Below, piece after piece: positions 31,867 to 38,942 of a stretch of DNA of 40,258 nt (positions within the stretch are counted from its first letter, which is position 1; each line of letters opens with the position of its first letter). Position numbers and translations under genes: made by a program. The notes below the pieces were generated by a model. It ran no database searches. It had not been told where the DNA came from and saw nothing but the letters and a program-made list of their open reading frames with translations. Source of the stretch: Thiomicrorhabdus sp034722175 (GTDB taxonomy: Bacteria; Pseudomonadota; Gammaproteobacteria; Thiomicrospirales; Thiomicrospiraceae); contig JAYENR010000174.1 of assembly GCA_034722175.1 (NCBI GenBank), forward strand, positions 1 through 40,258, written 5' to 3'.

Positions 31867-34272
31867 ATGCAAAAACTCGCTGCTGAAAGCCTATACCGTT
31901 TTACCTCTATTAGCTCAGATGAATTCGACCCAAAAAAAATCAATATTGAAGACCGCGATGTCATTGAGTTTATGCAACGTTTTCATCCACGTGCCTATCA
32001 ATCGTTGAACTTTGGTTTACACCTAAAACGTAATCAGAACCATATTTTTATTATGGGGGAGCCGGGGGTCGGCCGAATTGGCATGACTAAGGCACTGCTA
32101 AAGCAGGCTGCCAAACAAAAGCCTGAACCAAACGATGTGGTTTTGGTATCAGACTTTAGTGAAGCCAGCAAAACCCAATACTTGTACTTTAAAAGTGGTC
32201 AAGGACGCGCTTTTAAAATAGCAATGGAAGCTTTGATTACTCATTTAAAAACTCAATTACCGATTGTGTTTGATGGCCATGCCTACCAGTTGCGTAGCCA
32301 ACAGTTAGAAGAGGCAATGGCTGTAAAACAGCAAACCGTTTTACAGCCCGCTTTTGATTTAGCTGAGCAGCTCAATATTGAAATTATGCAAGCTGAGAAC
32401 AGTTTTATCTTGTCTGCCATTATCGAAGACAAACGCTATAAGATGAGTGAATTGGTACAATTTGATAAGGAGACGGAAGACAAGTTTAAGGATGCCTTAG
32501 AGCAGGTTGAAGACGCTTTAAACAAAGCGTTAACGCACGTGCCATTTTTGCAGCATGAATTCTTAGATTCAGGCAAAAAGCTGAATACCGATGTGGCTAA
32601 TGAGAACATACAACCACACATTGAAAAGCTTAAAGCTGAATTTGCTAGCAACGAACAAATCAGTGAATACCTAGATGAATTGCAGAAAAGTTTAGTTTCT
32701 AAACTACATCTGTTTCGGGATCAGAGTGGTGAAGAGGTCACGACCTCTAGTAGTCAAGTCAGTATGGACGAACTGTTAAGTGAACAGCAAGGTTTGTCGA
32801 TCTTTGAAGTTAATTTATTGGTTGATCAAAAGGGGCTTGATCATGCGCCGGTTATTTATGAACCGAATGCCAGTATGCCTAAACTGTTTGGTTATGCAAT
32901 TAACTCTGCCAGCGCTTCTGCAACCGATACCTTAACTCTAGCGATGAGTCACCAAGCGGGGCTATTACAGCAAGCAAACGGTGGTTTCTTAATGTTGGGT
33001 ATTGAATCGGTGTTAAAAGACCCGGATGTATGGTCACATTTAAAAGCGGTGTTAATGGGTAAAAAAATTACCTTTGAGATTCCTTCATCACGTAATGTCG
33101 TGCCCTATCACCTGCCTGATTTTCCCGTTAATCTAACCTTAGTATTATTGGGTTCAGCGGCGCATTTTTATGCTTTGCAAGAGCTGGATCCTGAGTTTAG
33201 TCGTTTGTTTAAAGTTCAGGTTGAGTTTGAGGTTGAATTGGAGCGCAATACCGATCATGAATTAACCATGGCTCGACAGTTAGCTTATGAAGTCGGTTTT
33301 TGGGATGACTTACCTGTTGACAAGAGCGCTTATGAACGTCTGATTGAATACGCTTCACGTATGGCTGAAGATGCCAACCGTTTGTATACCAATAAAGCGA
33401 TATTACGTGACGTATTGGCCGAAGCGAATGCCTTTGCGCGTGCCAATGGTGAAGAGCGAGTTACCCGCGAGACAATAGAAGAAACCATCTTACAACGTGA
33501 ATTCCACACTGGCTTGATGGAAGATTATTATCATCGTGCGATTACCGAACAACAGGTTTTGATCTCTTTACAAGGATCGCATATTGGTCAAGTAAATGGC
33601 TTAACGGTGTTAACAGTAGGTAAACAATCGTTTGGTCAGCCAGTACGTATTACTGCACAAGCCTCAGCGGGTGATGAAGGGGTGGTAGATATTGAACGCG
33701 AAGTCGAAATGGCAGGGCCAATTCACTCGAAAGGCATGCTGATTTTAAGCGGTTATTTACGTGGTCGTTATATGAAACAACGTTCACTTGGTTTCAGCGC
33801 GTCTATTGTAATGGAGCAGTCTTACAGTGGTGTAGAAGGGGATTCTGCCTCTTCTCCTGAGCTGTTGGCGTTGATCTCTTCAATTGCCCAAGTTCCAATG
33901 AGGCAGGATTTGGCGATAACGGGTTCGATTAACCAGTTTGGTGAAATTCAACCGATAGGGGGCGTGAATGAAAAAGTGGAAGGTTTCTTTAAGGTTTGTT
34001 TAGCACGTGGTTTAACGGGGTCACAAGGGGTGATTATTCCTGAAGCCAATGCCGGACATTTAATGTTAAATACGGTTGTTCGAGATGCAGTTGAGAATGG
34101 GCAGTTTCACGTATATACTATGAGTGATATTGATGATGCTTTAGGTCTATTGACGGATATGGCCGTTGGACATGAAAATGAAAAGGGTGAATTTCCAGAA
34201 GGCAGCGTCAATGCCAAAGTGATGCATGCTTTAGAGCTGATGAATGATAAGCATGACAGTGACCATGAATAA
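31867..34272 (+). CDS. Lon-family ATP-dependent protease (LonB/YcbZ-like)
   Basis: A large protease of about 801 residues with an atypical AAA module and a C-terminal Lon peptidase domain, as in YcbZ/LonH or AAA_32 proteins. The Walker-A-like motif is GEPGVGRIGMTK (64-75), an inserted coiled-coil-rich region runs about 150-310, and the peptidase dyad is S660 in EGDSASS and K703 in GGVNEKV. I place the start at the ATG at 31867: the in-frame GTG at 31810 lies inside the amtB terminator, whose AAGGAGG only resembles a ribosome site. The role is protein quality control or regulated proteolysis; targets are unknown. The PAS protein follows 37 bases downstream. Confidence 0.87.
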   Translation: MQKLAAESLYRFTSISSDEFDPKKINIEDRDVIEFMQRFHPRAYQSLNFGLHLKRNQNHIFIMGEPGVGRIGMTKALLKQAAKQKPEPNDVVLVSDFSEASKTQYLYFKSGQGRAFKIAMEALITHLKTQLPIVFDGHAYQLRSQQLEEAMAVKQQTVLQPAFDLAEQLNIEIMQAENSFILSAIIEDKRYKMSELVQFDKETEDKFKDALEQVEDALNKALTHVPFLQHEFLDSGKKLNTDVANENIQPHIEKLKAEFASNEQISEYLDELQKSLVSKLHLFRDQSGEEVTTSSSQVSMDELLSEQQGLSIFEVNLLVDQKGLDHAPVIYEPNASMPKLFGYAINSASASATDTLTLAMSHQAGLLQQANGGFLMLGIESVLKDPDVWSHLKAVLMGKKITFEIPSSRNVVPYHLPDFPVNLTLVLLGSAAHFYALQELDPEFSRLFKVQVEFEVELERNTDHELTMARQLAYEVGFWDDLPVDKSAYERLIEYASRMAEDANRLYTNKAILRDVLAEANAFARANGEERVTRETIEETILQREFHTGLMEDYYHRAITEQQVLISLQGSHIGQVNGLTVLTVGKQSFGQPVRITAQASAGDEGVVDIEREVEMAGPIHSKGMLILSGYLRGRYMKQRSLGFSASIVMEQSYSGVEGDSASSPELLALISSIAQVPMRQDLAITGSINQFGEIQPIGGVNEKVEGFFKVCLARGLTGSQGVIIPEANAGHLMLNTVVRDAVENGQFHVYTMSDIDDALGLLTDMAVGHENEKGEFPEGSVNAKVMHALELMNDKHDSDHE

Positions 34273-34309
34273 TCGGCTTAGCTTCGGTTTTAAAGGGTAA
34301 GGAACATTG

Positions 34310-34708
34310 ATGTTGTGTGATGAATGGACAGCTGATCTACCATTAAAAGATCAGATTCATGAAAGTAAAGAGCCAGCATTTGTCCACGATTCGGTGCGTT
34401 TAGTCTATGTATCGGAAAGTTTAGCAGAGTTACTTGGCTATAGTGTTCAGGAGATGGAAGGGCGTTTATTGGTCAGCTTTTTATCTGCTAACGCCTTTGT
34501 GGCGATGATTCAGGCGATTAGCCGAAACCGTGTGGCACGTATCACAAAGAAAGAGACGTTTGATACACGCCCCACTCGTATTAAGAGTAAACAGGGTAAA
34601 GAGGTGTGTTTGCAAGCGGTGTGTTCATTGGATATTCCAGCGGGTCTGACACCGGAACAAAAGAGAAAAATGCGTTTAACGGTTGTTGAATCGATCGATA
34701 TTGAGTGA
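34310..34708 (+). CDS. Small single-PAS-domain protein
   Basis: A 132-residue protein that is almost entirely one PAS domain: FVHDSVRLVYVSESLAELLGYS matches the PAS core (N-to-I helix and the strand), then EMEGRLLVSFLS and a C-terminal beta sheet (RIKSKQGKEVCLQAVC). There is no output domain and no signal peptide. The ATG at 34310 has AAGGA six bases before it. It lies just after the Lon-like protease gene and is probably co-transcribed; it could sense a signal for it, as an adaptor, or be independent. Confidence 0.75.
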   Translation: MLCDEWTADLPLKDQIHESKEPAFVHDSVRLVYVSESLAELLGYSVQEMEGRLLVSFLSANAFVAMIQAISRNRVARITKKETFDTRPTRIKSKQGKEVCLQAVCSLDIPAGLTPEQKRKMRLTVVESIDIE

Positions 34709-34737
34709 AGATAACAGTATTCTAGACAGCATCAACA

Positions 34738-35304
34738 TTATTTTAGATCTGTTTTGTTTTGCTTATTTTGTTTAGCAAATTTCTTTTTCCATTTACGGCT
34801 ACGGCGATTTTTCCAGTGCCTTAATACTTGCATACGCCAAATGGTATTAATCACAAAATAGCTGACGATACCTAATATCACTCCAACCACCAAACTGCCC
34901 AAGAAAAGTGGCATCCATAAATCACCAAGTGTTGTCATCATCCACTCTAAACTAAGCTCGAAGTGTAAGGCTTCTTCCAGTTCTTGACCCAGAATATAGG
35001 CACCAACGAGATAGTTGAAATAGAACAGTGGTGCCATGGTAAGCGGGTTACTGATCCAAACTAAGGCAATACTTAAGGGTAAGTTGGCCCTAAAGTAGAT
35101 GGCCGTTAATGCTGAGGCAAGCATTTGAGATGGGACGGGCATTACCATCCAGAACATACCAATTAAAAACGCTTTAGAAACCGAGTGGCGATGTAGATGC
35201 CAGATAGCCGGGTTCTGTAACCATTTACCCAAAAAACCGAAGCCTTTGAGTTTCTTGATCTTCTCTGGTGTAGGTATGTAACGTTTAATGAGCTTTTTAG
35301 GCAT
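34738..35304 (-). CDS. DUF2062 family membrane protein
   Basis: A 188-residue protein with the DUF2062 pattern: a basic N-terminus, then hydrophobic helices with SVSKAFLIGMFWMVMPVPSQM, ISNPLTMAPLFYFNYLVG and a last helix (about 128-155), closing with a very basic lysine/arginine tail. The family's function is unknown, though it often lies by comEC or glycosyltransferases. It is divergent from comEC: its ATG (complement of 35302-35304) lies within the first codons of comEC. There is no typical ribosome site before this start. Confidence 0.8.
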   Translation of the reverse strand: MPKKLIKRYIPTPEKIKKLKGFGFLGKWLQNPAIWHLHRHSVSKAFLIGMFWMVMPVPSQMLASALTAIYFRANLPLSIALVWISNPLTMAPLFYFNYLVGAYILGQELEEALHFELSLEWMMTTLGDLWMPLFLGSLVVGVILGIVSYFVINTIWRMQVLRHWKNRRSRKWKKKFAKQNKQNKTDLK

Positions 35305-37852
35305 GTTTATTAGTTTTGTTATTTCATTTGTTGTTGCGGTTTTTAGCTTCTATCAATTCGCCAGCTTGCCCAATTTATGGGGGTTGCTGGGTGGTTTATT
35401 GATCGCTAGTTGGTTAGGTATATCTTGGTTACAACGTACCTCTTCCCTCACGTTGAACCCAGCATACAACTCGACGCCAGTCGCTCTATTAAAAGCTCAC
35501 AGTATCAATGCCGCTATGGGCTTCATTATAGGCATGAGTTGGGTTGTATTGCAGACTTTTTTTACGGTTTTTATGGACGAGGAGTGGTTAAACAAACCGG
35601 TACAGTTAACAGGAACGATTACCGATCTTGTTTTAGTTGAACAGCAATCTGAACGAGTAAAAATTCGTTTTCAAATGAAAGTAGATAAAATTCAATTAGT
35701 TAATAATTCTAGCCTAGCTTCTGAAGCTTCTTCCAATCCACAGAAAATGAATAATCAGTCAAAACAAACTGAACAGGCCTGGTCAGTTTCTAAACCTAAA
35801 ATACAACTCAGTTGGTATCTCAGTCAGTCACAATTTAAGCATTTAAAAGATGTTCCGACAGCAGGTGAGGTTTGGAAGGTGGTAGCCAAATTAAAAGTCA
35901 ATCATGCTGCGATGAATTTAGGGGCTTTGGATTATGAAACTTGGCTATTTCAAAATGGCATCTCTGCCAGTGGTTATATCTTACATAAACCTAAAAAATC
36001 TTGGGTTGCAGAACGCCTATATCAGAATAATGGCTTTGATTTGCGAGGTCGATTAGCAGAATCACTACAGACTGTGTTTGCAGGCTATGAACTCAGTGGA
36101 ATCTATCAAGCTTTGACCTATGGTAATAAAAAATCAATCACCGATGCGCAGTGGCAAGTCTTACAAACAACGGGAACCATTCACTTGATGGCAATTTCAG
36201 GTCTGCATATGGGAATCATTGCCGCATTAGGTTACTGGGTATTTAAAGGTTTGTGGTGGTTAGGGCTCTATCGTCTACAACATTTTACTTTACCAATGCT
36301 TGGGGCAACGGGTGCATGGCTGTTTGCCACCTTGTATTTAGTATTGTCAGGCTATGCGATACCCACTCAGCGTGCTTATTTGATGGTGATGGTTGTCTTG
36401 CTGTTTCTGGTGTTAAGACGAGAGTTTCAACCTTGGTCAGCCTTGGCGATGGCCGCTTTAGCTGTGGTTGTTTGGGATGTGAAATCAGTATTAAGTCTCG
36501 GTTTTTGGTTATCTTTTCTGGCTGTTGGTTTAATCTTTGCCATTTTACAAATTTCTAAAATCAAACAAGCCTCCCGCTGGCAACAACTACTGTGGATTCA
36601 ACTCGTCTTAACTCTAGGCTTGGCCCCTTATTTGATTTGGTCATTTCACATTCTGCCGAGTTACAGCTTTATCAGTAACTTGTTTGCGGTACCGTTTGTT
36701 AGCTTGATTGGCTTACCACTGCTGTTTTTATTAAGTTTAGTGTCCATGGTTTCAACAGAGTTGGCATTATGGATCATGCCGTGGATTGATCAAATATGGC
36801 TGTGGTTTTGGTTAGGACTTAACTTTGTCTCCACTTTAGACTATTCCAGTTTAACGGTTGGGCAATTAAGTGGTTGGGCCTTAGTTGTAATCATGATCAG
36901 TACCTTTGTGATCCTATTGCACAGAAACTTAGGTATTAAGCTGTTTGCCATGCTGGTTCTACTTTCATTACTCTCGTTTTCATGGCTTGAAAAAAAACGT
37001 CCAGAAACTAAACAGGCCTGGTTACATCTCTTGGATGTCGGTCAAGGACAAGCTTTGGTCATAGAAACTTTAAACCATGTTTTGGTGTATGACACAGGCG
37101 CAAAGTGGGGCGACAAAATGGACGGTGCAAAACTGGCGATATTGCCACTTTTACGTTCCCAAAAATGGTCTGGGATTGATTTGTTGATGGTGAGTCACTC
37201 AGACATTGATCATGCGGGTGGTCTAGAACGCTTGTTAGACAATCTACCTGTTAAAAAAGCACTAAGTGGGCAGGCAGGTGTTTTAAATGCCAAGCTTAAT
37301 GTCACTAAACAGAATTTTTTTATCCAATCTTGTCAAGCAGGGCAGCAATGGAATTGGGACGGAGTTAAGTTTGAAGTACTCTCACCAGGCCTGCCTGAAA
37401 TGGACGCTAAATTTAAAAGTGATAATGATCAATCATGTGTTTTAAAGGTCACAGCCGGTAAACAATCGCTGTTGATTCCTGGAGACCTGAGTGCTAAAGC
37501 AGAGAGGCTATTAATTGACTCTTATGGTCATCAATTGCAATCTAGCATCTTGATTGCAGGGCATCATGGCAGTCGTTATTCAAGTTCTGATGAATGGTTA
37601 AAAACTGTGAACCCTCAAGTGGTCTTATTTACAGCAGGTTATAAAAACCGTTATGGTTTTCCGGCAAAGCAAACTTTGCAAAGGTTGGATGATTCTGTTC
37701 GATGGTTTAACACAGCCTGTTCAGGTGGGATGGGTTTTGAATTGGGAGCGGATGACTTTAACGGTTTACCTGACTATCAAGCCCGAAAAATTCAACAAAA
37801 ATGGTATCATCATCGCTGTTTAGAATCTGAAAAAGGGCATTTATTTCAATGA
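35288..37852 (+). CDS. comEC: DNA internalization protein ComEC/Rec2
   Basis: The inner-membrane channel for single-stranded DNA in natural transformation. The 854-residue (849 from the second ATG at 35303) protein has N-terminal helices with a DUF4131-type soluble domain, a competence domain (HLMAISGLHMGIIAALGYW, then many helices to about 560) and a C-terminal metallo-beta-lactamase-like domain with LLDVGQGQALVIET, the metal-binding motif SHSDIDHAGG (H637, D639, D641, H642) and AGHHGSRYSSS. Three CAGGCCTG copies lie inside. Its first codons overlap the divergent DUF2062 gene. LpxK follows 13 bases downstream, and the pair may be one operon. Start choice is uncertain since neither ATG has a good ribosome site. 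Confidence 0.92.
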   Translation: MSFLGMFISFVISFVVAVFSFYQFASLPNLWGLLGGLLIASWLGISWLQRTSSLTLNPAYNSTPVALLKAHSINAAMGFIIGMSWVVLQTFFTVFMDEEWLNKPVQLTGTITDLVLVEQQSERVKIRFQMKVDKIQLVNNSSLASEASSNPQKMNNQSKQTEQAWSVSKPKIQLSWYLSQSQFKHLKDVPTAGEVWKVVAKLKVNHAAMNLGALDYETWLFQNGISASGYILHKPKKSWVAERLYQNNGFDLRGRLAESLQTVFAGYELSGIYQALTYGNKKSITDAQWQVLQTTGTIHLMAISGLHMGIIAALGYWVFKGLWWLGLYRLQHFTLPMLGATGAWLFATLYLVLSGYAIPTQRAYLMVMVVLLFLVLRREFQPWSALAMAALAVVVWDVKSVLSLGFWLSFLAVGLIFAILQISKIKQASRWQQLLWIQLVLTLGLAPYLIWSFHILPSYSFISNLFAVPFVSLIGLPLLFLLSLVSMVSTELALWIMPWIDQIWLWFWLGLNFVSTLDYSSLTVGQLSGWALVVIMISTFVILLHRNLGIKLFAMLVLLSLLSFSWLEKKRPETKQAWLHLLDVGQGQALVIETLNHVLVYDTGAKWGDKMDGAKLAILPLLRSQKWSGIDLLMVSHSDIDHAGGLERLLDNLPVKKALSGQAGVLNAKLNVTKQNFFIQSCQAGQQWNWDGVKFEVLSPGLPEMDAKFKSDNDQSCVLKVTAGKQSLLIPGDLSAKAERLLIDSYGHQLQSSILIAGHHGSRYSSSDEWLKTVNPQVVLFTAGYKNRYGFPAKQTLQRLDDSVRWFNTACSGGMGFELGADDFNGLPDYQARKIQQKWYHHRCLESEKGHLFQ
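35774..35781. repeat. CAGGCCTG palindrome, copy 12 (inside comEC)
   Basis: Exact copy, 18-base context CTGAACAGGCCTGGTCAG with one unpaired position. Read in frame as Glu-Gln-Ala-Trp, in the low-conservation N-terminal part of ComEC. Confidence 0.7.
37013..37020. repeat. CAGGCCTG palindrome, copy 13 (inside comEC)
   Basis: Exact copy, context TAAA-CAGGCCTG-GTTA, read as Lys-Gln-Ala-Trp just before the metallo-beta-lactamase domain. Confidence 0.7.
37386..37393. repeat. CAGGCCTG palindrome, copy 14 (inside comEC)
   Basis: Exact copy, context TCAC-CAGGCCTG-CCTG, read in another frame as Pro-Gly-Leu-Pro within the C-terminal domain. Confidence 0.65.
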
Positions 37853-37865
37853 GCGAGCGCAAATT

Positions 37866-38897
37866 ATGAGTTGGCCAAAGTTTTGGGATCAGAACAATTG
37901 GAAAACCAAAGCTTTATGGCCGCTTAGCAAACTGGTTTGTTGGGAGGCAAGCCGTCGTCTGGCTGCCTTTACCTTAACTCCCCCCGAAAAAAAGACGCAA
38001 GCCGTCATGCTGGTGGTCGGAAATTTGGTGGTGGGTGGTAGCGGTAAAACCCCGTTTATTGTATGGTTAGTTAAGCAGCTGCAAACCAAAGGCTTAAAGG
38101 TCGGCATTATCAGTCGTGGTTATGGCGGGCAATCTAAGCAGTGGCCGCAGTTGGTAACCAAACAAAGTGATGCGTCTTTGGTTGGTGATGAGCCCGTCTT
38201 ATTAGCAAAACAACTTGGCGTGCCGGTTGCCGTTTCGCCGATTCGTGTTGATGCGGTGGCCTTGTTAGAAAAACATCATCATTGTGATGTCATTATCAGT
38301 GATGATGGGTTACAGCACTATGCGTTAGCACGAGATATTGAGATCGTATTGGTGGATTCGCAACGTTTATGGGGCAATGGTTTATGTATGCCAGCGGGGC
38401 CTTTACGTGAACCTAAATCACGTTTGGATCAAGTGGATTTTATTGTTTATAACGGACAAATAGACTTAAGTTCTGAACCTGTAAAGTGGCAAAACAAAAG
38501 TCATCAGATGACCCTAGAACCTGTGTGTTTTCGCCAAGTCGCTAATCCTGAAATTACCTTAGATAAAGATGCTTTTTCAGGTAAACATGTATCGGCAATG
38601 GCGGGCATTGGAAATCCATCGCGTTTTTTTGATACATTGAAAACGCTGGATGTCTCGACGGATGGCCGAGCCTTTAAAGATCATCATGCTTATACTGAGA
38701 GTGATTTAACGGTCTTTAGCAAAGAGATACCGCTTGTAATGACTGAAAAAGATGCGGTGAAATGTAAACCGTTCTCTTATGAGCAAGGGAAGGTAAAGCA
38801 GCCTAAAAACTGGTGGTATCTAGAGGTAGAACCAAAAGCAAGTTCTGTGTTATTTGATTATCTTTATTCAATGATTCAAGAGAAGTTAAAACGATAA
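37866..38897 (+). CDS. lpxK: Tetraacyldisaccharide 4'-kinase
   Basis: Phosphorylates the 4' position of the tetraacyldisaccharide in lipid A synthesis. The 343-residue product begins with a membrane-associated helix, followed by the P-loop VGNLVVGGSGKTPF (51-64) in the typical LpxK form, then SRGYGG, VGDEPVLLA, ISDDGLQHYALARDIEIVL and PAGPLREP, all of this family. The end has MTEKDAVKC. Its length is normal. It follows comEC by 13 bases; msbA or kdsB, its usual partners, are not visible. A possible terminator lies at its stop codon. Confidence 0.95.
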   Translation: MSWPKFWDQNNWKTKALWPLSKLVCWEASRRLAAFTLTPPEKKTQAVMLVVGNLVVGGSGKTPFIVWLVKQLQTKGLKVGIISRGYGGQSKQWPQLVTKQSDASLVGDEPVLLAKQLGVPVAVSPIRVDAVALLEKHHHCDVIISDDGLQHYALARDIEIVLVDSQRLWGNGLCMPAGPLREPKSRLDQVDFIVYNGQIDLSSEPVKWQNKSHQMTLEPVCFRQVANPEITLDKDAFSGKHVSAMAGIGNPSRFFDTLKTLDVSTDGRAFKDHHAYTESDLTVFSKEIPLVMTEKDAVKCKPFSYEQGKVKQPKNWWYLEVEPKASSVLFDYLYSMIQEKLKR

Positions 38898-38922
38898 AAA
38901 CACTTTAGATGAATGTGTTTTT
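38897..38922 (+). terminator. Weak terminator after lpxK
   Basis: AAAACAC (38897-38903) pairs with GTGTTTT (38915-38921), 11-base loop, and T residues continue to 38922. AT-rich stem, so weak. Confidence 0.5.
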
Positions 38923-38942
38923 AACCAACTAGGTTATAAAAT

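Noticed and set aside
714..37393. CAGGCCTG as a CRISPR repeat or an insertion-sequence end
   Set aside because: Spacing is irregular over kilobases, many copies are in frame inside intact genes, and there are no spacers, transposase or target duplications.
714..37393. CAGGCCTG as a Chi- or KOPS-like strand-polar site
   Set aside because: The motif is a perfect palindrome and so cannot mark strand direction.
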